From assembly GCF_025698545.1 (NCBI RefSeq), contig NC_068565.1:2170001-2234000 (forward strand): a stretch of DNA of 64,000 bases. The letters are read 5' to 3'. The stretch comes from Gossypium raimondii (Eukaryota > Streptophyta > Magnoliopsida > Malvales > Malvaceae). This document shows positions 45,516 to 57,550 of this stretch, one piece after another. How positions within the stretch are numbered: position 1 is the stretch's first letter; each line of letters opens with the position of its first letter. The position numbers were made by a program, and so were the translations under genes. The notes under the pieces were generated by a model. That model was not told the DNA's origin. It saw only the letters and a list, made by a program, of their open reading frames with translations, and made no database searches.

Positions 45516-47312
45516 ATGAGTACCATGAAATTTTGCCGTGAATGGTCAGCTCTCACCGCTCTTCAATTTTGATGCTTCCATGCATTCATTTTTTGCAGTT
45601 TCTTTTAAACCCTTTTAGTATTCTTTCCCTTCCGTTACCTTTTTCATATCTGTTCTTAAAATTTTGAATTTTTGTTTGTTTGTTTGTTTATGAAGCAACA
45701 ACATTCTCTACCCAAAAGAAGACAGGGAACAGAAGATTCTCCTCTATGCCTGCCGTAACTGCGATCATCAGGTTCTTTTTCGGTTTTTCTTTTCTGTGAT
45801 TTAGAATTAAGATTAAGATTAGGGGGTTCCTTTTTTTCCCTCTTTTTCATTTAGGGCATGATTTGCTTTTAAGTTGTTTTTTGATTCAATGTTAAACCCA
45901 CTTAAAACCCTAGCCCCTTTTTTGCTGTTTCTCTCTTATTTTTCCAATAGAAAATGGGTTTCTTTTGTTTTTGTGAATTGTTGACTCAATACCAAAATTT
46001 TGAAAGTTTAAATCGGTATCCATATTTGTTAAGGTTTTAGGCAGTGAAACAATGAGGATTGATTTAATTTCACATAAAAGAGTTTCTGGGCATTTGAGTT
46101 TAAACGCTTGCATCTATTGTTATTATTTAACTGTAATTCATTGGAAACGAAGATTATCGTCTTCTTATCAATTTATCTATTTGTTCTCGCGACATTACAG
46201 TCATTATTGCTGTTGTTTATGTAGGAGGTGGCTGAAAACAACTGTGTGTATAGAAACGAAGTGCATCACTCTGCTGGTGAACGCACTCAAATATTGCAGG
46301 ATGTGGCTGCCGATCCAACTCTTCCTCGGACTAAAGCTGTAATTTGCGCAAATTGCAAACATGGAGAAGCTGTCTTCTTCCAGGTGAACTTCCTACATTT
46401 TTTGTCTATGCATATACTTTTTGTTGGAAAAATCCTCTTTATATGGAATGGAAGAATTTTGATCCATTGCTTGATAATTCTGCATGTTTTAGAAATTCGA
46501 AGAAAAGATTTCAGTATATATGCTTAATGCAAGAGAAGTTCATTCGGTATTAACCGGACATGACCAATAAAGTCAGGATTGTGTGTGCATTCTAATCACT
46601 TATAATGTTGCACCTGTTTTCAAGTTTTTTCAACTTTAGCATTGGACCTTATCATTGTTGTCAGTTATTGGAAGACTTATCATTGTTGTCAGTTATTGGA
46701 AGAGTAAAAACTCTGCTTAATCTAAGAGTTTATGGTTGTTTTCTGGCAAAATCCAATTTGAGTGTCATCTAAAATTAATGCTTAGCAGGAGCTCTGTAAA
46801 TTTCCTTAATTCTTCTTTTTTCTGCTTCTCTTATGACCTGTTTTTCTATTTGTTCTCCTCCTCATAGCATTAAGGGTTAGCCATATATATATATAATGAA
46901 TTGTCAATCTATGTTGCCTTAACTCTTCAAATATGTGCACAGTGGTATTATCATCCAAATATATGAAAAAACATGAAAAAAATTCATGTGTACCTGTATC
47001 TAAAACTCACTCCCTAATCGGGCCAACATAGATGCGGACAACTTATCGGATTTATCCTTGCCTTCGTTCATGAAATTTATTGTTAACTGATTGCTATTCC
47101 ACCCCCCCCCCCCCAAAAAAAAAAAAAAAGAGATTTTGTAGCAAGCTAGAGTTTTGTTTGCTGATGTCTTATTGCATGATGAGTAGTGATTATGTCTCCG
47201 CTAATGCAACAAATTTTGTTTTGTTTTTTAGGCAACTGCTAGAGGGGAGGAAGGTATGACACTGTTTTTTGTTTGCTGTAATCCAAACTGCGGACATCGG
47301 TGGAGAGATTGA
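45516..47312 (+). CDS. RNA polymerase II subunit RPB9-like
   Basis: Four exons (45516-45544, 45696-45771, 46225-46383, 47232-47312) splice in frame to 114 residues, the usual plant length. The N-terminal zinc ribbon has CREC (residues 7-10) and CRNC (about 29-32). The C-terminal ribbon has CANC and [10 protein letters not shown], with the DPTLPRT and KHGEAVFFQ signatures between them. RPB9 is a small core subunit that supports start-site choice, elongation fidelity and TFIIS-stimulated cleavage. In plants the family includes NRPB9A and NRPB9B, which are also shared with polymerases IV and V. A telo-box AAACCCTA lies in intron 2 (about 45906), common in plant housekeeping genes. Confidence 0.96.
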
Positions 47313-47905
47313 GATCCGAGATATCAAAGCTTGCTCGATTTAATGTCTTTTTTTTCAGTAAGACAGTTGTGTTGAATCCTTTTTTAAGGATTGTTAGTGT
47401 TTATTTACTAAGTTTTCACTTGCTATGATTTAGAGCCACTTTCACCATTATATTAGCATGAGTTTGTTAAGATTCAGACCCGTTTTTGACAACCCGAAAT
47501 CCGAAATTCTAAACCCTAAATCTTAAATTTCAAATTTATTTTTATTGAGTAATTTTCTTTGTTTTTATGTTTTCCTTGCCTAGAAATTTTCCAATAGCCA
47601 AGATTTGTGTGCTTCTTCCGATAATTATGAATTGTCTCCCGAAAGAGTCGACCTCTCAATATATATTGAAAATTTATTAGAAGTGGTTTAATATAAATTT
47701 ATTTGTTCTTACTACTAACCAAAAAATAATAATAATCAATGAATTGTCTAGATATAATTTAGTTTGCAATTAATTATTTTTAATGTGGTTTAATTACCAT
47801 GCAATCATAATTCATAAGTACTATTAAATTTGTTCACTCAAGTTCAAGGTTACAATATCCTTCTTCCTTTAGCCTTGTTGAAACGTATAAATAAATAAAT
47901 AAAAA

Positions 47906-48306
47906 TATGCTCAATTGTACCAAAAGTTCTTAAACTAAGTTTTAAATTTTAATTTAATTTAAAATTTTAAAAATATTAAAATATTAATATTGTATCAATT
48001 AGATCCCTTTGTCACTTTAACCTTTAGCTTGAGTGCTAAATATTAGTTCAAATCTTGTATTTGAAATAAGTATATAAAATTATAAGTATGTGTGCACCTA
48101 TTGCAAGGATAACTTGGATTTCAAGTATTAAAAATAAGATTAAATGTTTTAAATATGCTTCACGTCAAATCCAAACTAATATTTAATACCTAAATCGACA
48201 AATTAACCCATGGAAGGACATGATCGGTATAATACTCATAGTTTGAGGATAGGGACCAATTTAAAATATGAGTGATAGTTTGAGGATATTTTGTGGCATT
48301 AACCCT
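47906..48306. repeat. Probable foldback element
   Basis: The left part (CTCAATTGTACCAAAAGTTCTTAAAC) is roughly complementary to the right part (ATAGTTTGAGGATATTTTGTGGC), with TATCAATTAGATCCC facing its complement. Ends are uncertain. Confidence 0.4.
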
Positions 48307-48335
48307 TACTTTTTATATTATCATTTACTTTAAAA

Positions 48336-48652
48336 GAGTTAATTGCACTAGACGTCCCCAAATTATGACCCTTATTTTAAATTGGTCCCCAAACTTCTAA
48401 ACATTCTAATTACACCCCAAGCTATCGATGTTATATCAATCAGGTCCTTTTGTTATTTTAAATTTTTATTTTAAATTATGTTACTTAAGATTTGATGTGT
48501 CATTTAACAATTAAATTAACGATTTTATTAGTAATATAAGGACCTAATTGATATACCCTCAATAATTTGGGGATGTAATTAAAATGACTTAAAGTTTAGG
48601 GACTAATTTAGATTGAGGCTCATGGTTTAGGGATGTTTGGTGGAAACAACTC
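48336..48652. repeat. Foldback MITE upstream of the LdpA-like gene
   Basis: GAGTTAATTGCACTAGACGTC... pairs with ...AACATCC/TGGTGGAAACAACTC. The inner blocks TATATCAATCAGGTCC and GGACCTAATTGATATA are near-perfect complements. It ends about 140 bp before the start codon of the next gene. Confidence 0.65.
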
Positions 48653-48793
48653 GCGTTAAAAAAAAATATCATAGGTATATTTGCCCAAAGGCCCAAAACT
48701 AATCGCAGGACCCAAAAAGCTAGCAAAGAAAAATATCTATATAATTGCCTTACCGCGAAAAAAAAAGTTTATCCATTTAACCGTTGCTCCGCC

Positions 48794-51700
48794 ATGGCTA
48801 CGAGCTTCTACTGCAGTTCTGCAATTCACACTCAACACCAGGGTCCGTTTTTCTTCTCTTTTCGCCTTTATTTTTCACAATTCGATCATTTGTTCAATTT
48901 TTTTTTTTTAAATTTGAATTTGATAATTCTCTTTTGCTGTAGTGAACGTGTCATTTGGAAGCAAAAACCCTCTTCAGAACGTGAAAAACCTAATAAAATC
49001 ATTTGGGATTCCTTCAAAATCATGTTCTCCTCATGTATCTCTGCAACAGGGAAATTGGGTCAAGCTCATATGTGGTGCTAGCTTCGAGGTATATATCTAA
49101 GATTCTAAAACCTTTGATTTAAAACCCTCTCAAATGGATGTTAATTTCACCGCTTCGTTGAAACTTAAGCATTCATTTTTGTATGTTTTCTAGGATGTAG
49201 TTGATATCAGGAATCTCTCCCTTGTTTACACTCTAGCTGGAGGTAAAGATGCCAAGTTAATTATAGGTCGAATATCGCTATTAGTCCCTGCACTTTGTGT
49301 AAGTCGTATATTTAGTCTTTGTAAGTCTCTAAATCAAATTCTTTAATTACTCTCGTACTATGCCTAAGTTGTGGATTTAATCTATATTCTGTAACTTGAT
49401 CATTTTTAGTCTTATATGTTAAATCTATTCACTAAAATGGCATAACATTTTTGTGAGTATTATGTGGAAATAATAAATTAATATGACATTACATATGTGA
49501 TAATATATTTGTTATAAAGGACAAAGCCCAAATTTTTTTAATGGGGGCTGGAATTGAATTACGAAATTTTGAGAGATAAAAGTGTTTTTATATTGAATTA
49601 ACTTGTGATTTCATCATTTTCGAGGAACTAAATAAAAATCTTTTTTATTTTTGGGGGTCAGTGTGCAATTTTACAATATATAATCTTTTAATCTCATCAT
49701 TTATAAATGGACTAAAAAGGAAATTTATTTTTAGGGTGGCCAAGGCCACTGCCTGCCCCTTGTATTCATCTTTGTTTGCTGCTTAAGATTTTGAAAATAG
49801 TATAATTTTACTTAATAAATTTACGGTTCACCATTTGGGTCAAAATTACAGTTTCAAAATTCGTAATTACAGGGATAAAAAAAATCAAAACAGAGTACAA
49901 GAATTAAATCTGTAATTTAAGCATAATATAGAGACTGATGGTGGAATTTGACCTTAATCATATTACCTTTTCACTTAAAATCATATATGTTGTGAATGTT
50001 CTAAAAGTATATTGTTAATGAATGATTTGTTTTATTTATTTATTTTTACAGTTGATTGCATTGATTGTGCTGCTGATCCATCTGTAATCAACGCTGTAAA
50101 TGAGGGAATTGAAACAGCTAGGGAGATTGTATCTATTAGAAGACCTTGGGTGATGATAAGTGTTAATGATGATGAGGATCTTCATTTTCGTAAAGCTGGT
50201 ATATATATATATCCATTTCTATTTCCTGAATATTTGATCATCATTCCTTTGAATTTTGATGCTGCTTTCAATGGTTCATCAATATTCAGCATATATACAG
50301 AAATGCGTATATGGTATAATCTTCAAAATACATGAGATAACTTAAAAAGGAAGTGGGCAGACTCGTGTTGAACATATACAAATACCCAAGTCCGAGCAAC
50401 ATATACTGGATCGTGTTTTTGAACTACATCCTAATTTGATCAATTGATTTGTAAGTACTTGTTGAATGCATGGGGCTGACCTTAGTACTCTTTTTTTCTT
50501 AGAATTTGATCCAGAAGACTGTCCTTCCGATTGCTCGAGGCCTTGTGAGAATGTTTGTCCTGCAAATGCTATATCATTTGAGAGGGAAAATTCAACAATG
50601 GAAGTTCCCTTCGGTTCCTATCAAAAGGCAAAACCAAAGGTTTCTTTTTTCCACATGATTTGGTTTTCAGTTTCAATATCATCGTGAATCCGAATTTATG
50701 ATTTAGGTTCGTTTTAAGATGCAGGGCGGAGTGATAACAGAACGCTGCTATGGCTGCGGCCGTTGTTTTCCAGTTTGCCCTTATGATAAAATCAGTAAGC
50801 ATTGCTACTTTCTTGCTTGCATTAGCCTTTATTCCTCTGAAACTCAAACTCTTTACAATCTACGGCCATTCTTGGACCCTGGCACGTGTTTTTCTTCATG
50901 TTTTTATCAATTTCTTAAGCCTAATCTTTACTTTAAACTGATTCAGGAGAGATTACGTATGTAAGAGATGCTATGGCTACAGCCGAACTCCTTAAAACGA
51001 ATGATGTTGATGCTGTAGAGATACATACAAGTGGAAGGTACCATATTATTTCATCACAAATAAACACAGTTCGGATTGCAGTTGTGTGACTTTAAATTTG
51101 CAGGCAGACTAATCTCTTTAAGGAACTTTGGGACGATTTGGCGAATTCAGTTAAATACCTGAGATTAGTAGCAGTAAGCGGAGAACCATTTCTTACCTGT
51201 GATTGATAAGATGTCATCGCTTAAATCCCGGATTTTGTTCCCGATCACCAGTTTCATTACTACCTGCAGGTCAGCTTACCTGATACCGGGGACGCAACTA
51301 TTTCCACAATGAATCAAATGTACGCCATCATGGAACCTCATCTATCTTGCTTCAATTTATGGCAGGTGCAGCCTAGTTCTAAAACCTGATTTTATATATT
51401 TCCAAAATTTGAATGACATTATTGGAAATGATATAACTTATGAATTTACAGTTGGATGGTCGTCCAATGAGCGGAGATATCGGACGAGGTGCCACGAGAG
51501 AATCGATTGCTTTTGCTGTTCGCGTTGCTGCTTCTAGTGAAAGACCTCCTGGTAAGTATATGCGTATGTATATGTGCGCGTGATGTATGTATATATTAAG
51601 GTTCATCTTTACTCATTGCTGAGTTTCACCTGTTTATCTAGGCTTTCTTCAGCTGGCTGGTGGAACCAATGTTCATACGGTTGATGGTCTGAAGAAAAGG

Positions 51701-52318
51701 GGACTTTTTCGAACACACATCACATGTAAATTCTATGTTGCTCTGATTCTTTTTTTTGAAGTATCCATGTCTTATGCATATACGAATACGGGTTTCAGGG
51801 TTATACTCTTTAAAGATTTCCAAAATACACAGAAAAACTTTTAAAAAGTTGAACTTACGAGTGTTGGACATATATTCATATGCGATACTTGTATTCAAGC
51901 TCGAGGGAACTAATGGGATGAACTCATTCAACAGGTGCAGAACCTAATCATCTACAATCTTTAATCGGTGGAATTGCATACGGTGGCTATGCTCGAAAGG
52001 TAGGTTGTCCTTCTACTTCCGTGTTCGGCACATAGATATAAAGATCTTACCATGCACGGATTGAACACGTACCAGTGTCCAACACTTACACTCTAGTCAA
52101 ATAATCAGGCTTTCATTTTTCCTTTTTCACGTTCAATTATTAAAATTTTTCGATACGATCATCAGATTGTTGGAAGAGTGTTGAGCTCCATGGGGTCTGA
52201 GAATGGTGTTACAGGCATTGAGTGTCATGCTGAGCATCTTTTGAAGGCACTCAAAGAAGCCCTTCACTTGGTTGGATCTGTCAAGTCATATAATCATCCC
52301 GATGGCATGCAACGGTAA
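48794..52318 (+). CDS. Chloroplast LdpA-like 4Fe-4S protein, 13 exons
   Basis: Thirteen exons splice in frame to about 424 residues: 48794-48842, 48943-49088, 49194-49242, 50052-50198, 50503-50639, 50707-50794, 50947-51037, 51104-51173, 51270-51365, 51452-51551, 51642-51725, 51935-51999, 52166-52318. The N-terminus (MATSFYCSSA, Ser-rich, few acidic residues) looks like a chloroplast transit peptide. Next is DVVDIRNLSLVYTLAGVDC, an unusual Cys-rich segment CPSDCSRPCENVCPANAI, and a standard ferredoxin-type motif CYGCGRCFPVCPYDK. The rest (SLPDTGDATISTMNQMYAIM, LDGRPMSGDIGRGATRESI, QLAGGTNVHTVDGLKKRGLF) matches the C-terminal domain of cyanobacterial LdpA, the light-dependent-period Fe-S protein that links redox state to the circadian clock. 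The plant role is not established. Exon 6 could alternatively begin six codons later at an internal CAG. Confidence 0.85.
49255..49965. repeat. Foldback element with a nested dispersed repeat, in intron 3
   Basis: The outer arms (TATTAGTCCCTGCACTTT... and ...AGAGACTGATGGTGG, with GTACTATGCCTAAGTTGTGGATTTAAT facing ATTAAATCTGTAATTTAAGCATAATA) enclose a copy of the dispersed repeat at about 49505-49790. The nested repeat is therefore the younger insertion. It enlarges intron 3 of the LdpA-like gene to about 810 bp. Confidence 0.6.
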
Positions 52319-53930
52319 CTCGCTAAGCTATACGGACTCGGGTTTTGAATATCGAATACGGGTATGTTCAACCATTCGAAAGTTTTTTTTTCTCATATAT
52401 TCAAAAAATTATATTTTTATATTCACATCCAAACATATATTAAAGTAGATATTCAAAGTAGGTAGCTAATTTTTCATTTTTAAGGGATCCATAAGCTTAA
52501 GCACGTTCAAATCCATGTTTTTTAAATTGCTGTAATAACAACAGTATCAATTGAACTAAAATTCAATTAACAATTTTAGCTTTTTACATGTTATACACAC
52601 AAACGATATAAGTTCTACATTTTATGATTAATGTATCTTTCATGTTTGTTTTACAGCTCATGAAAATTAATTTTTTTAGGTTTGTGGCATGATTGCTCCT
52701 CTCAATAATATCATCTTTAATATTCGAACCTAAATTCTCTCTAAAATATAATATATCTTAATATTGCATCCATCACTTATCGATAATTATACATTGTTCT
52801 GCTAGTAAAAGTGATGGCTTTTATCTTTTAATGGAGAGTTAAAAGTTTGGAGGAGAAATACAACCACCAAAATATTCTCTGGATTGCCCAATAGATTTAT
52901 GGTAAATTACATCCAAGATCATTAAACTATTAATAAATTTATGTTTTGATCACTAACTACATAAAATTATAAAATGGTTCATGAACTATTCAAATGTTAT
53001 TATTTAAGTCACTTGGCTGTTAAGTTTTACTTTTTTTAGCGAGTTCTAAGTGAAGATTCGATGATCGATACGGTGAATCAATGCCCATTAACAAGTAGAA
53101 AAATATATTTTAGATCCAAGTTGATCTGATAGTAAGTGTTAGAGATTGGAGAAGAAAGCTATTTGGATATTAGTTCATAGATGGGTAATGTTCCAGGCTA
53201 TTTCATAAAATAAAATAAAAAATTTGAACTGTAAATAAGTAAATGAATGAGAAATTTTGATTGATACAGGTGGTACAAACAAAAAAGTCATAAAATTATT
53301 TTAAAGTTAGAATAAAGCATAAAATTAATTAATAAAATAATAATATAATTAATTTGAGATCCAATTTTCAATACATTTCCACCTAGCACTATAAAATGGC
53401 GGCAACGTGCAACTGCCAACACCGAACAACTTTAGCTATTTTAGTTCAAAAAAGAAAAATACCATAGTCAGCTATATAAAATTATAAATCTACATTGGAT
53501 TCAGATGTTTATAAATATTTAATTATTATTTATTTAAATATTATGAATTTCAATAATATTTATATCAGCATATTTATGAAGAATATTTTATATGGTTGAT
53601 GAGTTTTTATATATTTTTTGGTATTATAAATTTACATACGTGAGATTTAAACCCATAATACCAATAATTTTAAAATTTTATTTAGATTACTTCAACCAAA
53701 ACTTTATTTTTATGAGAATTTTATATTTGAGATTTATTTAGTCTCGTTATATGATATTTGTAAATATTTTATACATATATCAATTTTTTTAAAATAACGA
53801 TAAATTTGAAACTATATACTAAAATAAATTGATATCAGTACATATCAACATTAATAAAAACGACCTGTATTAGCTATATTAGTTAATACTCATTTTTTTA
53901 GTAGTATCAAATATTTATTATTTAAATTTG
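52319..53930. other. AT-rich intergenic DNA, one foldback arm
   Basis: 52895-53030 is a single foldback-type arm (GGTAAATTACATCCAAGATC... TTAAGTCACTTGGCTGTTAAG). The remainder is AT-rich with no credible frame, RNA gene or clear element ends. Confidence 0.35.
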
Positions 53931-54065
53931 ATTATTTTTGTTTTAAGATTTTCAAAAGATTTTCAGTATCTTAGAAATGCATCACGTGAATTTTTATTTT
54001 ATTTCAAAAATTATTGCATATTTCTTATAGGATACTTCACAACCCGAAATCCGACCCTCCTCTCG

Positions 54066-54310
54066 AGGTGGATCTTCCCATCGCTTCTTGCCACCTCGCG
54101 AGGTGGAGCATAAGGGAGATGCGTGAGCCGCGAGATGGACTGCCTCATCGCGTCTCACATCCCATCAACATGATGACCTGGCTAGGTGGAGCACAAGAGA
54201 GATGTGTGAGTCGTGAGATGGATCACCTCATTGTCTCTCACACCCCACCGACATGGCGACCTCATGAGGTGGAGCGCAAAGAACATGCGGGCACTACTCG
54301 CTCCCTATGA
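54066..54310 (+). repeat. GC-rich island of 83-bp tandem units
   Basis: AGGTGGAGCAYAAGRGAGAT recurs at 54101, 54184 and (diverged) 54267, a constant 83-bp period. A shorter related piece lies at 54066. GC content is far above the surrounding AT-rich DNA. Overlapping open frames (53928-54113, 54014-54310) follow the repeat and show no domain. It is followed at about 54437 by TTATAAATAC and could be the 5' part of an unrecognised LTR (fossil). Confidence 0.6.
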
Positions 54311-55414
54311 CGATACTTAGGTGCAAGTTCTATCAAAGAGACACGTCCAAAGGTACGTATCGAGCCTAAGAGGAGAACATATCATATGCATGGCACTTTA
54401 TTATCTTTTAACACATCACATCAAAGAATCGTACCTTATAAATACGAAAAAATTACTCCAAAAAGGGAGAAAAGACGAAAATAACTTCAACTATACTCAA
54501 TCAATGTCACATTGTCTTCAATGATATTTTTTTTTGTCTATTATTTTTGTTAATTTCACTTTTAAGTGCTGCAGAAATCGATCAATACGAGCATGTGGTC
54601 ATTTTTTTAAATTTATTATAAATAAATCGACAAAAAAATTGAATGTTTTATTACATTTAATTCATTTTGACTAAACCTTGAAGATCAAATTAGTTAAAAT
54701 AATAATAATAAAAGCTAAAATATTTTTAAGTTAATAAATTTATATTTATTCACAATGTTAAAAGAATAAGATATATTTCAAATTTATATATAAATTTTGA
54801 TTTAATGTATAATATAATATATTAATTTTGATTTGATATAATTATATGTATGAAATTTAGATTTAGTGTAATTATACATAAAATAATAATTTTAATTTAA
54901 TTGTATAATTTAAAAATGAATAAATCAAATTATTTTCATGTTCGGTAATAAACTTTTTTATGCATGTAATGCATAAATATAAAATAGTGTCTTGTCAGCA
55001 ATGATTTAATAGTATAGTAAGATTAATTGAAATTTAATATATATATATATATAATTATACAAAAAAAAATCATGTATGATGTATGTAGACATAAGGTTGG
55101 GATCATGATGATTGACGACGATTCGCCTAAGAGACAAAGAGCTGTAGGATGTAGTTAAAGTGTAGGAAGAGAAGGAAAGATGGCTGAGAGAGTACGAGAG
55201 AAAGCATCTCCATTTCATTAACAAAAAGAATATTATAAAAGGCACCATCAGTCATTCGTGAGGCATCACATATCGCTTTCTCATTAGATCCAAATTTCTT
55301 ATAACTTAGTTGATTTATTAATGTTTCTTCTTTCTATATATGAGTTGAAATGTCAGATAAATGTGATGTGTCTTATTCTTGTAGGACAACTTGCGAGGTC
55401 AATTGCTAAAATGT

Positions 55415-55582
55415 TTTTATAACAATCTCATTATAGATTTTGACCATATTTATTTTTTTTAGCACAATACCTAGAACTACCCATAATTCCTCTCAACCCA
55501 TAAATAGGAGGATAATCATCTTCAGCACACTTGAACCCACGTCCTCTTACATTGATAACAATACTCAATAATCAACAAAGTT
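55415..55582 (-). repeat. tRNA-like SINE
   Basis: A minus-strand copy: CAATCTCATTATAGATTTTG at the 3' end, GACGTGGGTTCAAGTGTG (box B). Nearly complete. Confidence 0.65.
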
Positions 55583-55944
55583 ATCTATTTTTTTAAAATG
55601 ATTGAAATGTAATATTAAATATAAGAAAATTTAAACAGCTCTGACCACATAAAAAATTTCTCTAGTTGATGGCAAATAACAAATTCTTTTATTAGTAGTA
55701 GTAGTATAAAAACTGAGCCATTTGTCGACCTTCCTATACTGTCAGCAGCCACATATGAAAAATTAGAATCAGTAATTTGTGCGTACCTCGTGTTAGCCTA
55801 TTAGGTATAATATATATAGTAGGATATAATGATCGATAGGATAAATGATTAAAAAAGTACTTCAATTTTCGCATTTTATAATTTTTTATACTATCAATAT
55901 TTTAACAGTTTAGTGGTTATATCTTATAATCCATTCATGTAGTT

Positions 55945-56520
55945 CGTGCTAGATCTGATAGCGGATCAGACCATTAGTTCAGGCCTGAAGGTCCACCTGA
56001 AAAATGAGAGAATTTGGATAAAAATATAGGGTTGAAAAATAGGTTTGGATAAAAAAGAAGAAGATCTGTTTAGAAAACGAGCTCGGCCCACATTTGACAA
56101 AAAAATTCTATTGTTGTTTAATGTTGTTTTGTTACTGTTATGTTGTTGTTTTGCTACTATTTCACTATTATATTGCTACTATTTTGTTGTTATTGTTTGA
56201 ATCTTGTATAATTCTTATTTTATTGTTAATTTTACCACTATTTTAGATGCATTTGCTTGTTAAGTCGCAACTATGTCAGTATTAGTTAAGTATAAAAACT
56301 TTTTTATATGTATTTTCAATTTGTTAGGAAATATCTATTTTAATGTTTCTAGTCTATTTGATATATTATATTTTTTAAATTTATTTTTATATAAAAAAAT
56401 AACCTTAAAAAATTAATACAGCCAGGTCGGGCTGGGCTAGGCTCGAGTTTAGTATTTTTTTTATTCGGGCCGAGTTTGGACAAATTTTTAAGCCATTTTT
56501 TTATATATTACTATGGACAG
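55945..56520. repeat. Old hAT-like element related to the GGCCCGGCCC family
   Basis: The left end TAGCGGATCAGACCATTAG... CTGAAAAATGAGAGAATTTGG and the core TTGTTGTTTTGCTACTATTTCAC parallel 16215-16815. The right end contains GGTCGGGCTGGGCTAGG. The target duplication is not recognisable. Confidence 0.45.
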
Positions 56521-57247
56521 CATTGTATATCGATATGATACAAATATCAAATAATTTCAAAAAGTTATACGCACAACAAGTATATATATTTTGATAAATT
56601 CTACAATTAGATTATTAAAATATTAATAGTATAAAAATTATGGAATGATGTAAAACGCTTAATTTTTCCATGCCGACGTAAGTAGATCTGTCTTCTATAT
56701 TCAAATATGCATTATTTGTAAATTTCAATAGAAAAATTAAAATAAGAAGTTACACAAATATATATATATATATATATAATTACTTAAATGAATTTTTAAA
56801 TATAATTGAATATAGCGATATTCTCAAAGCTAAGGATTGGTATTATATATAACATTTCCAAACGTGTTTAAATGTATTATATATAAATTATTTTTCAGAT
56901 TATTTTCATGTTTATTAAATAAAATAAATGGCATCATGTTGAAGATGGTTGAATATAGGAAAATTATTATTATTTTTAGCCAACCAGTGAAAATAGTCTT
57001 AATATATTAACTACGTACATGTTTATTCATTTATTTATTTTGCCAAAATGCATGCTTTATTTGAATTAGGCTAAATAGAATTCTTTATTTTGACCATTTA
57101 GAGATATTTATGCCACTTTTGAATTTCGGCATGAAATCTTTTACTTGCATAAAAAAAGAAGAAGACAAATAGTCTTTGACTACATCAGTCATAGTCCAAT
57201 ATGCTTCACTTTATTTTTTTCCTACATTAAAAAAAAAATTGAGTTAT

Positions 57248-57422
57248 AGCTGATTGAGTTTTAGCTCGATTGACATGGGTACTATTGTCAATACAGGAGG
57301 ATGTGGGTTCGAGTGTGCTGAAATGTATTATATTCCTATTTATGAGGTGGGAATGGGATATGAGTAATTTTAAACATTATGTCAAAAAACAGATACGATT
57401 AGAACCTATAATAAAATTGTTA
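57248..57422 (+). repeat. tRNA-like SINE, well-preserved copy
   Basis: TTTTAGCTCGATTGACATGG (box A), GGATGTGGGTTCGAGTGTGC (box B), 3' end AGAACCTATAATAAAATT. It lies 130 bp before the large foldback element. Confidence 0.7.
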
Positions 57423-57550
57423 AAAAAACACTTAAATCCACCTATCAACTTAAACTCACACAAATTTTGTCAATAAATTAATGTTGTAATTAGTAATAAA
57501 AATATGTCTAATATTACATAAATAAATCAATGCATTTTCTATGCGTTTTA

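Noticed and set aside
53928-54524. Chain of overlapping open frames
   Set aside because: They follow the GC-rich 83-bp tandem units and show no domain, splice logic or start context.
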